Of a stretch of 64,000 nucleotides of DNA, positions 1 to 8,388 are shown piece by piece; the stretch's first letter is position 1; every line of letters begins with the position of its first letter. The DNA lies in the NCBI RefSeq assembly GCF_042665595.1, contig NZ_JBHTCT010000011.1, positions 192,810 to 256,809 on the forward strand. Reading direction: 5' to 3'. Source of the stretch: Bhargavaea changchunensis (lineage in GTDB: Bacteria; Bacillota; Bacilli; Bacillales_A; Planococcaceae). The notes under the pieces are model-generated. The model did not search any database. It saw only the letters and a program-made list of their open reading frames with translations, and was not told the DNA's origin. The position numbers and the translations under genes were made by a program.

Positions 1-1597
1 CCTGTGTGGAGATCGTAAGGCCCGCACTGTAAGTATACGGATAGAGTCCCATGTAGTAATGCGGCTGTCGCATCCAGGTGAGTTCCGCACCTTCTTCGAT
101 CGTGACATCGCTGCCCCAGAACTCCTCGAGCACGCTGCGCTTCAGTTCATTCAGCACACCGGCATTGACGCTCTGGCCGGCATCGATCCGCTCGTAGACT
201 TTGCGCTGGTAGGCAGCTTCGAGAAGGTGGGTGACGAAGTTGTGGTAGTACGTCCGTGCCACGATGGAAGCGATCACCCAGCGCTTGAACCGCGGATCAT
301 CCGAGTTCTTAAGCAGGTGATTGGCCATCAGCATTTCGTTCATCGTAGAAGGCGCCTCGATAAAGTAGAGGGAAGGCCTTGCGTTAAAGACACCCTGCTC
401 TCTGTTGGCGTTGTAGAAGTGCCCGGCGTGGCCCAGTTCATGAGCAAGCACGAAAACATCTTCCATGCTTCCCGACCAGGAGATCAGGATATAAGGATGA
501 ACGCCGTACGGGCTGGAACAGAATGCGCCGGTCGACTTTCCTTTGTTTTGTGCGAAGTCGGTCCAGCGTTCATCATAGGATCGTTTCAGCATTTCGGAAT
601 AGTCTTCGCCCATGACCGAAAGGGCGTCGAAGATATACTTCTTCGATTCTTCGATGGTGATCTTCGGCTCATACGAAGGGTCAAGCGGCACTTTCAGATC
701 GGCGAAGGTCATTTGGTCAATGCCGTGCACATCCTTAAGCAGCTTCGCATACCTGCGCATATGCGGCGCCAATTCATTCATGATCAGATCGATCTGGCGG
801 TCGTACAGTTCACGGTCGACTTCCTGGTTGAACAGCAGGTAATCGAAGACCGTGTCAAAACCGCGAAGATCGGAAGTTGTTTTCTCCGTCTGGAGATGGG
901 TGTCATAGGTTTTGGCGGTCGTGTGCTGATAGTCGGCAAGTTTCTTGTAGAACGCTTTGTAGGCAGCACGGCGCTTTTCTGTGTCAGGATCGGTTTCCCA
1001 GGTGCCTTCAAACAGGTTATAGCTGTTCGGGAACTGCTCGCCGCCGGCCTCAAAGTCCGGGAAGTCCATATCCACAAGCTTTGTCGTGTTGTAGAGCTCG
1101 TACGGCGCATCAAATACGGAAGAGAATGCTGCAAGAACTTTCTCCACTTCGGGATGGAGCTTGTGAGGTTTGAAGCGGAGGATGTCCCTCAGATAGATCC
1201 GGAAATCTTCAGATTGCTCCATCGCCTGTTTCAGCTCTTCTTCAGGAAGTTGGGAAAGCTCGCTTTCAAAGAAGCTCATCTCGGCTGAACTTTTCGCCAT
1301 GAGCGAACCGAAAGCCGCCCCTCTCATCTGGTGGTCGCTGTTTGTCTGATCTTCGCTCTGAAGAAGGTTGACATAGGTGCCGGCAGGGATGATCTTTTCA
1401 TAGATAGCTGCGTAGTCCTTGAGTGCTGCTAGAGCCGATGCAGCATCAGTGACTTTGCCCTTGTATTGTTCGGAAAATTTGTTCACGGCATCGCGAATCT
1501 CATCCAGTCTTGCTTCGTAATCGGATTCCGAAGCAAACAGGTCCTTCAGGTTCCAGGTTTCTTCAAGCTTCACTTCTGAACGCGGAATTGCGGACAT
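1..1597 (-). CDS. pepF: Oligoendopeptidase F (C-terminus cut by window edge)
   Basis: This is an M3-family zinc metallopeptidase that hydrolyses cytoplasmic oligopeptides. Translating the minus strand from the ATG at 1597 gives one open frame of about 532 codons that runs off the left edge, so roughly the last 70 residues of a normal ~600-residue PepF are missing. The catalytic motif HELGHAGHF (HExxH) is encoded around 420-450. It is followed by the expected Asn-, Phe- and Glu-rich helix (FIEAPSTMNEML), which supplies the third zinc ligand. The N-terminus (MSAIPRSEVK) follows an AAGGGGG ribosome binding site. The gene is divergent from the P450 gene, with about 155 bp between them. The family is certain. 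Confidence 0.95.
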   Translation of the reverse strand, partial: MSAIPRSEVKLEETWNLKDLFASESDYEARLDEIRDAVNKFSEQYKGKVTDAASALAALKDYAAIYEKIIPAGTYVNLLQSEDQTNSDHQMRGAAFGSLMAKSSAEMSFFESELSQLPEEELKQAMEQSEDFRIYLRDILRFKPHKLHPEVEKVLAAFSSVFDAPYELYNTTKLVDMDFPDFEAGGEQFPNSYNLFEGTWETDPDTEKRRAAYKAFYKKLADYQHTTAKTYDTHLQTEKTTSDLRGFDTVFDYLLFNQEVDRELYDRQIDLIMNELAPHMRRYAKLLKDVHGIDQMTFADLKVPLDPSYEPKITIEESKKYIFDALSVMGEDYSEMLKRSYDERWTDFAQNKGKSTGAFCSSPYGVHPYILISWSGSMEDVFVLAHELGHAGHFYNANREQGVFNARPSLYFIEAPSTMNEMLMANHLLKNSDDPRFKRWVIASIVARTYYHNFVTHLLEAAYQRKVYERIDAGQSVNAGVLNELKRSVLEEFWGSDVTIEEGAELTWMRQPHYYMGLYPYTYSAGLTISTQ

Positions 1598-1754
1598 TGG
1601 TGTATCCCCCTTATTCTTACGGTAGTCGAACTAATTGTATAACATCCGGGCCATCATTGAAAGCAGATTCTGAGCTTTCTGACTTGCCGCAACGCGTTAT
1701 TCTATGCAGGAATCAGGGAATACATAAAACACTATCGACAGAAGAGGTGTGCTG

Positions 1755-3002
1755 ATGACGAAACAGATTCCAGAGGTCAAGATGTTCGACAGTACGGTAA
1801 ACGTGGTCACAGAAGGATACAACTTTGTCGGCAAGCGGATGTCCCAAATGGATACCGACGTGTTCGAGGCGAGGATCCTGGGTAAGAAAATGATCGTCAT
1901 GACCGGACGTGACGCAGCGGAATTGTTTTATGACGAATCCAAGATCAAGCGGGAAGGCGCGATGCCGAAACGCATCCAAAAAACGCTCTTCGGCGTAAAT
2001 GGAATCCATACGAAGGATGGGCAAAAGCACAAAATCCGGAAAGCGATGTTCATGTCGATGATGACCGACGAGAGGCTGGCACATCTCCGGACGATCCTTC
2101 AGGAAGAGTGGAAGCGCAAGGGCCTGGAAATGGAGCAGAAAAAGCGGGCCGTCCTGTTTGATGAGTCAGAGGAACTGATCTTGAGGGCCATGTGCCGATG
2201 GACAGGCGTCCCGCTGACGGACGCTGAATCCTGGCGGCGTGCCTATGAAGTAGGTGTAATGATTGACGCAGCAGGCGGTGTCGGCAAACGGTACCGCGAA
2301 GGGGAAAAGGTTCGGACAGAGACAGAAGGATGGATCCAGGAAGTGATCGAAGCTGTCCGGGACGGCAGGATGAAGACTGAAGAAGGTACTCCGGTCCATA
2401 CGGTCGCTTTCCACGAAGAAGAAGGGGAACTGCTGGATGCCCACATGGCAGCCATCGAACTCCTCAATGTCATCCGTCCTGCCGTCGCGGTTGCACGTTT
2501 TGTCGCGTTTGCGGCTCTTGCACTTAATGATTTCCCTGAATGGAAGGGAAAACTGTCCACGACAAAAGAGCTGAACAACTTTGCCAACGAAGTCCGGCGA
2601 TTTTACCCATTCACGCCTTTCCTTCCGGCAGTAGTCAAGGAGGACTTTGAATGGAAGGGCTATCTGTTCAAAGAGGACCGTCATGTGATCTTGGATGTGC
2701 ATGGCATCAACCGGGATCCGAGAATCTGGGAAGAGCCGGAACAATTTAATCCCGACAGGTTCAATGACTTTGTCGATGACCGCTTCAACTTCATCCCGCA
2801 GGGTGGCGGAGATCCGGATACCGGCCACCGGTGCCCGGGTGAACCGATTGCGGTCATGATTATAGAAGAAAGCGTGCGGTATCTGACAGAAAGCCTGTCC
2901 TACGAAGTTCCTGAGCAGGACCTCACCATCAACATGGTCCGCATGCCGACCCTTCCGAAAGACCGCTTCGTCATGGAAAATATCAGGGTGACGGGCAAGT
3001 AA
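1755..3002 (+). CDS. CYP152-family fatty-acid P450 (peroxygenase / OleT-like decarboxylase)
   Basis: This cytochrome P450 uses hydrogen peroxide to hydroxylate or decarboxylate fatty acids, as B. subtilis CypC and Jeotgalicoccus OleT do. The ATG at 1755 sits 5 nt after AGAGGTG and is preferred to the GTG at 1749. It gives 415 residues, normal for the family. The heme loop is GGGDPDTGHRCPGE with the proximal Cys at residue 360. An Arg-Pro pair at 241-242 matches the substrate-carboxylate-binding Arg/Pro of CYP152. Phe79 and His85 match the residues linked to alkene formation in OleT, where CypC has Gln at position 85. No redox partner gene is adjacent, as expected for a peroxygenase. Decarboxylase rather than hydroxylase activity is inference. 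Confidence 0.93.
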   Translation: MTKQIPEVKMFDSTVNVVTEGYNFVGKRMSQMDTDVFEARILGKKMIVMTGRDAAELFYDESKIKREGAMPKRIQKTLFGVNGIHTKDGQKHKIRKAMFMSMMTDERLAHLRTILQEEWKRKGLEMEQKKRAVLFDESEELILRAMCRWTGVPLTDAESWRRAYEVGVMIDAAGGVGKRYREGEKVRTETEGWIQEVIEAVRDGRMKTEEGTPVHTVAFHEEEGELLDAHMAAIELLNVIRPAVAVARFVAFAALALNDFPEWKGKLSTTKELNNFANEVRRFYPFTPFLPAVVKEDFEWKGYLFKEDRHVILDVHGINRDPRIWEEPEQFNPDRFNDFVDDRFNFIPQGGGDPDTGHRCPGEPIAVMIIEESVRYLTESLSYEVPEQDLTINMVRMPTLPKDRFVMENIRVTGK

Positions 3003-3120
3003 TCCGGCAATAAAAATATATTTCAGACCTGCAGACGAAGGAGCGATTTTCTCTTTTGCTGCAGCTTTTTATTGGGAACCCTTTCAAGCGGCTCAGGCAT
3101 GCAGGTGGCAGACGAGGTTT

Positions 3121-3263
3121 GCGTGCGAATCCAGAAAGCTCGCGTAGGAAATTGGGACGAATCGAAAGTATGCGCATGAACACATGAAATTATCTTGCGA
3201 AAAGTGGGACGCCCCAAAGGTTTACCTGCGAATCTAAAAAATTGCGTGCGAAAATTGCTGTCC
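3121..3263. repeat. Three degenerate ~52-bp intergenic repeat units
   Basis: The 370-bp gap between the P450 and thioesterase genes carries three loosely similar modules. Each contains a GCGAA(A/T)-type segment and ends in a motif like AAATTGGGACG, near 3147-3159, 3197-3211 and 3248-3263. The end motifs recur about every 52 bp. No open frame of convincing quality crosses the region. The function is unknown. Confidence 0.4.
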
Positions 3264-3374
3264 CCGCTGAATTGCACCTATGCGCCATTAAATCAAATAT
3301 TATATTGCTTGCAGGAACTCCGGAAAATCTGTCGAAAAGAGGAAGAAGATAAAGGGGAAATAGGAGGGATTTAG

Positions 3375-3866
3375 ATGGTGCAGGAAGCAAAAGAAATCAT
3401 CCATGCCATCCAGGATGAGTACCCGGACGATTACGCCTGGTGCTACGGGTGCGGAAGGCGTAATGCCAAGGGGCATCATTTCCGGACTGGCTGGGACGGG
3501 GACGTAACCGTCACATACTACGACCCGGCGGGTGATGAGCTGGCTCTTCCGGGGTTTGTCTACGGCGGTGTGATCGCCTCAATGATCGACTGTCACGGAA
3601 CCGGTTCGGCATCGTTGGCGCTCCACAGGAAAAACGGCTACGAGCCGGGGGACGGAGAGGACCCGCCAAGATTCGTCACCGCTTCTCTCCATGTGGACTT
3701 CAAGAAGCCGACACCTCACGGAAAGCTCCTGAAGGCTATTGGACGAGTTGAGGAGATCCACCCGAAAAAGTTTAAGGTGAATATTGAAGTTGAAGCAGAA
3801 GGGGAGGTTTGCGTGACAGGTGAAGTGGTCGCTGTGGTCATGCCTGAAAACTTCCTTCAGAGATAA
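3375..3866 (+). CDS. PaaI-family hotdog thioesterase
   Basis: This is a 163-residue hotdog-fold protein, probably an acyl-CoA thioesterase. The segment FVYGGVIASMIDCHGTGSA (around residues 56-74) is the hotdog central helix with the Gly-Gly and acidic residue typical of PaaI enzymes. The later strand VDFKKPTPHGKLL also fits. The N-terminus holds a Cys-x-x-Cys pair (WCYGCG) seen in many family members. The ATG follows AGGAGGG with good spacing. It is transcribed alone. The physiological substrate cannot be told; its position after a fatty-acid P450 is only suggestive. Confidence 0.85.
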   Translation: MVQEAKEIIHAIQDEYPDDYAWCYGCGRRNAKGHHFRTGWDGDVTVTYYDPAGDELALPGFVYGGVIASMIDCHGTGSASLALHRKNGYEPGDGEDPPRFVTASLHVDFKKPTPHGKLLKAIGRVEEIHPKKFKVNIEVEAEGEVCVTGEVVAVVMPENFLQR

Positions 3867-3874
3867 ATAAAAAG

Positions 3875-3910
3875 GAGAAACCGCCCGATCGCCGGATCGG
3901 GCGGTTTCTC
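3875..3910 (-). terminator. Strong hairpin with the T-run on the minus strand
   Basis: A perfect 16-bp stem (GAGAAACCGCCCGATC and its complement) with a 4-nt loop follows the thioesterase. On the plus strand it is not followed by T residues. On the minus strand it is followed by CTTTTTATTTA, so as an intrinsic terminator it points leftward. Confidence 0.7.
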
Positions 3911-3911
3911 T

Positions 3912-4600
3912 GAAAACGGAAAATTTGCTGATTCAGGTACTGCTCTGACGAAGAAGAAAATCCATCCCGTCGGTTGCAGGTGATCGGCCAAACTGCCGTC
4001 GCCTTTCCGGCAAAGGTGTCAAATCGAGATTGACCACCAAATTTGCAGTCAGGCTGTCAAATGCACTTTCACAAAAAACTTACTGTTCGCCGCTGCCCAT
4101 GTCGGACGTCCTCCGGGTTTCCATTGGCACCATCTCCTGAGTCACATGCAAGGATTGTACGGAAAAGCGATCCGTTCGTTCTCTGCTGAAAACCTAAGCC
4201 TGTTGAGGCGGGTTTTCTTGTGTCCTCCCGGTGTCCATCTTCTACCATCCCCTGAGTCCATTGCATAAGCTGTCCGGATTCACTCCGGTCAATTGGCAGA
4301 GATCTACTTCAATCTGCCTATTTTTTTGTCCTCCTGGTTTCCATGATCCATCATCCTTTTTGATGATTCGTCCTGCGGATTATCGGTCCGGCCGACTCGG
4401 ATCATGCGGCGCTGACGAGAAAGAACTCCGTCACGTAATGCAAATTTTCCGCCAAGGCTGTGCAGTTCTCCGCCTTCGGCATCTTATACCGATGCATTCA
4501 GCGGTGTTCGCCTTGTACTATTACTTTACCCGGCAGGAATTGGGGTAAACATTTTGTGTATTATTTTTTATGAATTTTATTATGGGAAAAAGACAACTCT
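3912..4600. repeat. Gene-poor region with ~110-bp degenerate repeats
   Basis: No credible gene lies between the thioesterase and the esterase gene (about 800 bp). Three copies of a motif like GTCCTCCGGGTTTCCAT start at 4108, 4222 and 4328. The first two also share a following ACCATC-CCTGAGTC stretch. The spacing is 114 and 106 bp. A terminator-like hairpin followed by TTTTCTTG lies between copies at about 4190-4218. Short frames on both strands have no recognisable product. Confidence 0.45.
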
Positions 4601-4601
4601 C

Positions 4602-4630
4602 TTTTCATGCCGAATGAAACCTGTTACCAT
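4602..4630 (+). promoter_or_regulatory. Putative sigma-A promoter of the MhqD-like gene
   Basis: TTTTCA at 4602-4607 and TACCAT at 4625-4630 are separated by 17 bp. They lie directly upstream of the MhqR-like operator and the esterase gene. The boxes are weak matches, so the call is tentative. Confidence 0.4.
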
Positions 4631-4648
4631 TATCTTTAATTCGAGATA
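4631..4648. promoter_or_regulatory. MhqR-type operator
   Basis: TATCTTTAATTCGAGATA is an inverted repeat whose right half matches the B. subtilis MhqR box (consensus arms TATCTCGAA / TTCGAGATA) exactly; the left half differs at two positions. It sits about 20 bp before the start of an MhqD-like esterase, the gene class MhqR controls in response to quinones. The assignment combines the visible palindrome with known MhqR biology. Confidence 0.7.
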
Positions 4649-4666
4649 AAGAAAGTAGGGAACCAA

Positions 4667-5269
4667 TTGAAGCACATCTATAAAGAAGGCAAAGAAGGCA
4701 AACCGACGCTGTTGCTCCTGCATGGAACCGGAGGAACAGAAAATGATCTCCTCCCGATCGGCAATTTCCTCGATCCGGATGCCGGTATCCTGAGTGTCCG
4801 GGGAGAAGTGCTGGAAAATGGCATGCCCCGATTTTTCAGGCGCCTGGCAGAAGGCGTGTTTGACCTGGAAGACCTGGTCAAGCGTACCGAAGACCTGAAT
4901 GCCTTCATCGACAAGGCTGCAGCAGATTATGGGTTTGACCGAAAAAATGTGATTGCCGTCGGCTACTCAAACGGGGCCAACATAGCGGCCAGCCTAATGT
5001 TCCATTACGACGATGCATTGAAGGGTGCAATCCTCCACCATCCGATGGTCCCGATACGTGATAAAGAACTTCCGTCACTGGATGGAACAGCTGTATTCAT
5101 CGGTGCGGGTACCAATGATCCCATCTGTCCGATGGATGAAGCGAAGGATCTGCAAAGTCTGTTGGAAGGAGCGGGTGCAGATGTCCAAATCCACTGGGAG
5201 AACTTTGGCCACTCACTGACCCAGACAGAAATTCAGGCGGCTGCGGCATGGTATCAAAATAAATACTGA
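4667..5269 (+). CDS. MhqD-like carboxylesterase (alpha/beta hydrolase)
   Basis: This 200-residue alpha/beta hydrolase belongs to the carboxylesterase/phospholipase group that includes B. subtilis MhqD. It carries the oxyanion motif LLLHGTGG, the nucleophile elbow GYSNGA (Ser), a late Asp (GTNDPICP) and a catalytic His (NFGHSLT). The start is a TTG preceded by GTAGGG at about 6 nt; no in-frame ATG fits better. An MhqR-like operator directly upstream suggests induction by quinone or electrophile stress. It is followed by a bidirectional terminator. Confidence 0.85.
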   Translation: MKHIYKEGKEGKPTLLLLHGTGGTENDLLPIGNFLDPDAGILSVRGEVLENGMPRFFRRLAEGVFDLEDLVKRTEDLNAFIDKAAADYGFDRKNVIAVGYSNGANIAASLMFHYDDALKGAILHHPMVPIRDKELPSLDGTAVFIGAGTNDPICPMDEAKDLQSLLEGAGADVQIHWENFGHSLTQTEIQAAAAWYQNKY

Positions 5270-5306
5270 AAAAAGCTCCAGTTCCCGTTGGGGAACGGAG
5301 CTTTTT
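5270..5306. terminator. Bidirectional intrinsic terminator
   Basis: The stem AAAAAGCTCC ... GGAGCTTTTT encloses an inner GTTCCC/GGGAAC stem. A-runs and T-runs on both sides let it serve the esterase gene and the convergent DUF3298 gene. Confidence 0.85.
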
Positions 5307-5976
5307 AAAATGGGAGCAGTGTCGCTGCCGGACTTGGATCCGCAATGATGGACTCCAGTGATTTGAGAGGAATCGGAAAATAGGGAAAGCCGTAGACGTA
5401 CGGCGTGAGCTCATATAACTGGAAAAACACAGTGAGGGAATGGTCGGCGAGATAGAAATCCTGATCAGGTGAGATCGACTCAAACGGTTCAAGAACAGGG
5501 ACTTCCCACTGTTTAATCTTTTCACTGATGATTCCAGACAGTATTTTGGTATATTCGCTGTCCGGTTTGAATAGGTCTCCAAGGCGATATCGCTTTCCGG
5601 TACCCACGTCAAAGGTCAATCCTTTGGCCAGCGTCAGCCCATGTGCCCCGCCCGTAAAGGAATAAACAACGAGAAGTAGGCTGAGCACGCCCCTTTCGTT
5701 CGTCTTCACTTCATAGTAGCCAACCATTTCGACGAGGTTCGGATTTCCATAGCCAAGTTCTGTGGCCAGCCTGGTGAACTCGGTAATGATCTGCAAATTG
5801 ATCGCCGACTGGGCAGTCGGATTGGCAAGGCCCGTTACCTGCGGATAAATCAAGTCGACTTTGGGAGTAGCCATGCGGATGGGGTGGGACACAATTTGGA
5901 CAGGAAGAGCAAACGGAATCGGAACCATCCTTTCTGTTTTCTTCAGTTCATGCGGGCAGATAGGTTTGGGTGTCAC
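5305..5976 (-). CDS. DUF3298/DUF4163-like protein
   Basis: The C-terminal half has the DUF3298 pattern: YSFTGGAHG, then GKRYRLGDLF, then DQDFYLADHSLTVFFQLYELTPYVYG. This domain is found in RsiV-like anti-sigma factors and in secreted or membrane-anchored Bacillales proteins. No transmembrane segment or clear signal peptide precedes it here. The GTG at 5976 gives 223 residues with a poor ribosome binding site; the ATG at 5928 is an alternative, so the true N-terminus is uncertain. It stands alone between two other transcription units. Function unknown. Confidence 0.7.
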   Translation of the reverse strand: MTPKPICPHELKKTERMVPIPFALPVQIVSHPIRMATPKVDLIYPQVTGLANPTAQSAINLQIITEFTRLATELGYGNPNLVEMVGYYEVKTNERGVLSLLLVVYSFTGGAHGLTLAKGLTFDVGTGKRYRLGDLFKPDSEYTKILSGIISEKIKQWEVPVLEPFESISPDQDFYLADHSLTVFFQLYELTPYVYGFPYFPIPLKSLESIIADPSPAATLLPF

Positions 5977-6057
5977 TCTTTTGTAAGAAGTCTGAAGATG
6001 GCGGGTGTTTTCGGGGCATTATAATAAGAATAACAAAAGCACGGAGGGGGAGATTTG

Positions 6058-7734
6058 ATGAAGACAACGACACCACTGACAGACCTGGAGATCGCAACCC
6101 GCGCCAAGATGAAGCCGATTGGTGAGATTGCAGCAACAGCCGGGATTCCGGAAGAGGCACTGGAACCATACGGCCGCTATAAAGGAAAGATCGATGTGAC
6201 CAAGCTCACTCCTGCGGATACTGACGGCAAGGTTGTGCTTGTGACTGCGATCAGCCCGACCCCTGCCGGTGAAGGAAAGTCGACGGTGACTGTCGGGCTT
6301 GCCGACGCATTCTCCATTTTGGGCGAAAAAACGATGGTCGCCCTGCGCGAACCGTCACTTGGGCCGGTCATGGGGATCAAGGGCGGAGCTGCCGGCGGCG
6401 GCTATTCACAAGTACTGCCAATGGAGGACATCAACCTTCATTTCACCGGGGACATCCATGCGATCACGACGGCGAACAACGCGTTGTCCGCACTGATCGA
6501 CAACCACCTCCACCAGGGCAATTCACTCGGCATTGACCCCCGAAGGATCACCTGGAAACGGGTCCTGGATATGAATGACCGGGCGCTCCGACATGTGACG
6601 GTCGGATTGGGCGGACCGTCAGGCGGCATTCCAAGAGAAGATGGATTCGACATCACCGTCGCATCTGAAATCATGGCTGTCTTCTGCCTGGCGAAATCAT
6701 TGGATGACCTGAAGGAGCGGCTTGCACGCATCGTGATCGGCTTTACGTATGGAAAAGAACCGGTGACTGTCCGTGATCTGGGTGCGGAGGGTGCACTGAC
6801 TCTTCTGCTCAAAGAGGCATTCAAACCAAACCTGGTGCAGACAATCGGCGGTACGCCTGCGCTGATCCACGGCGGTCCGTTTGCCAACATTGCACACGGC
6901 TGCAACTCGCTCGCGGCAACAATGACAGCGAAACGGCTTGCGGATATCGTCGTCACTGAAGCCGGTTTCGGCTCCGATCTGGGTGCTGAAAAGTTCATGG
7001 ACATTAAAGCACGCCAAGGAGACTTCAAGCCGGATGCAGTAGTCATCGTCGCAACTGTCCGGGCACTGAAAATGCATGGCGGTGTTCCGAAAACAGACCT
7101 TTCCGGCTCAAATGCGCTTGCGGTCACAGAAGGACTCCCGAACCTGGCAAAGCATATCGACACGATCCGCTCGTTTGGCATCGAACCGGTCGTTGCTCTG
7201 AACCGATTCATCACCGATACGGAGGATGAAATCGAAACGGTTCTCGACTATTGCCGGGAACATGGTGTCCGGGCAGCGCTGGCCGATGTGTGGTCTAAAG
7301 GCGGAGAGGGCGGTACCGATGTCGCCCGTCTTGTTCTGGAGCAGATCGGGGATGGCAACCGGTTTGCCCCGGTGTATGACGAACTCGATGCTTTCGAGGA
7401 TAAAGTGGCTGCCGTTGTCACAAAAGTTTACGGTGGGGCAGGGGTTAACTTCACAGACCGTGCACAAAAGCAGCTGGCCGACATCAGGAAGCGGGGCTGG
7501 GACATCCTGCCGGTCTGCATGGCGAAGACCCAGTACTCGTTCACTGACGATCCTTCTGTACTCGGCCGTCCGGAAGGCTTTACGATTACCATCCGTGAGC
7601 TCATCCCGAAGCTTGGGGCGGGGTTCATCGTCTGTCTGACCGGTGATATCATGACGATGCCAGGCCTTCCGAAAGAACCTGCCGCCATGCGCATGGACGT
7701 CGACCATGATGGTAATGCGGTCGGCCTGATGTAA
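6058..7734 (+). CDS. fhs: Formate-tetrahydrofolate ligase
   Basis: This enzyme makes 10-formyl-tetrahydrofolate from formate, ATP and tetrahydrofolate in one-carbon metabolism. The 558-residue protein is full length and has the P-loop PTPAGEGKST near residue 70. It also shows the family segments EPSLGPVMGIKGGAAGGGYSQ and FGSDLGAEKFMDIK. The ATG at 6058 lies 7-8 nt after GGAGGGGG and is preferred to the TTG at 6055. It is transcribed alone and closed by a terminator. Confidence 0.97.
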   Translation: MKTTTPLTDLEIATRAKMKPIGEIAATAGIPEEALEPYGRYKGKIDVTKLTPADTDGKVVLVTAISPTPAGEGKSTVTVGLADAFSILGEKTMVALREPSLGPVMGIKGGAAGGGYSQVLPMEDINLHFTGDIHAITTANNALSALIDNHLHQGNSLGIDPRRITWKRVLDMNDRALRHVTVGLGGPSGGIPREDGFDITVASEIMAVFCLAKSLDDLKERLARIVIGFTYGKEPVTVRDLGAEGALTLLLKEAFKPNLVQTIGGTPALIHGGPFANIAHGCNSLAATMTAKRLADIVVTEAGFGSDLGAEKFMDIKARQGDFKPDAVVIVATVRALKMHGGVPKTDLSGSNALAVTEGLPNLAKHIDTIRSFGIEPVVALNRFITDTEDEIETVLDYCREHGVRAALADVWSKGGEGGTDVARLVLEQIGDGNRFAPVYDELDAFEDKVAAVVTKVYGGAGVNFTDRAQKQLADIRKRGWDILPVCMAKTQYSFTDDPSVLGRPEGFTITIRELIPKLGAGFIVCLTGDIMTMPGLPKEPAAMRMDVDHDGNAVGLM

Positions 7735-7742
7735 ATACGCAT

Positions 7743-7778
7743 AAAACGGACCTCCCAAAAAATGAGAGGTCCGTTTTT
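7743..7778. terminator. Terminator between fhs and the kinase gene
   Basis: The stem AAAACGGACCTC ... GAGAGGTCCGTTTTT has flanking A and T runs. It closes fhs and can also serve the convergent minus-strand unit. Confidence 0.85.
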
Positions 7779-8375
7779 CTATGCTTGCTGTTTGGAAGCA
7801 TCGTCAATCCACCGTTTGATGGCGGCTGCTGTTTCTGCTGCTGTTAGTAACGTACTGTCAATCCTCAGATAATGGATGTCCGGGAGGAGCCGCTCTACTT
7901 CGCCGGTTTTCGAATTCAGCCGATGTTTCCTATGAGTATCCAGCAACTCATTTTTGGAGAATCCAAGATCACGTTTGGACGGTTTGGCCAGCAGCCGGTC
8001 CTCTCCGACATTCCTTTCAAGACGTATGTCCAGAGAAGCCTCCAGCTCAACATAAAAGACACTGCCGCCCGCCTGAATGAACAGATCACAAACCTCTTTG
8101 AGAAAAGCACGGTCGCTTTCCAGGTTATAAGCGACCACTACGGTAAAAATGATACCTGAGACGACATTCCTGTCACTTTTTACAAAAGCACGAAACAGGT
8201 TCTTCCTTGTTTCATCTGACAGGCAAAACGCTTCTTTTGTGTACCCGAGAAACCGTGCGAACAAATCGATTGTCTGGTGATTATAGAGAAGCTGCGCATC
8301 CATATGTTTTTCCAGTTCTCTGCCAACCGTCATTTTACCGACGGCTTGGGGACCGGTGACCAGAATCAGCTCCAT
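7779..8375 (-). CDS. P-loop kinase-like NTPase (shikimate/adenylate kinase fold)
   Basis: This 198-residue protein begins MELILVTGPQAVGKMT, a Walker A P-loop at the extreme N-terminus as in small-molecule kinases of the AAA_18/AAA_33 type. The ATG at 8375 follows GAAGGAGGT and is clearly better than an upstream in-frame start at 8489, which would overlap the neighbour. It lies 13 bp downstream of the UvrA-like gene, so the two are probably co-transcribed. The substrate is not identifiable. Confidence 0.75.
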   Translation of the reverse strand: MELILVTGPQAVGKMTVGRELEKHMDAQLLYNHQTIDLFARFLGYTKEAFCLSDETRKNLFRAFVKSDRNVVSGIIFTVVVAYNLESDRAFLKEVCDLFIQAGGSVFYVELEASLDIRLERNVGEDRLLAKPSKRDLGFSKNELLDTHRKHRLNSKTGEVERLLPDIHYLRIDSTLLTAAETAAAIKRWIDDASKQQA

Positions 8376-8388
8376 ATCTGTACCTCCT

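Noticed and set aside
59..1288. Long plus-strand open frame of about 400 codons at the left edge
   Set aside because: It lies antisense to the pepF coding region, which has clear family motifs (HELGHAGHF). The plus frame has no recognisable domain.
4231..4548. Plus-strand frame of 105 codons
   Set aside because: It begins inside a repeat copy, has no ribosome binding site and no domain-like segments.
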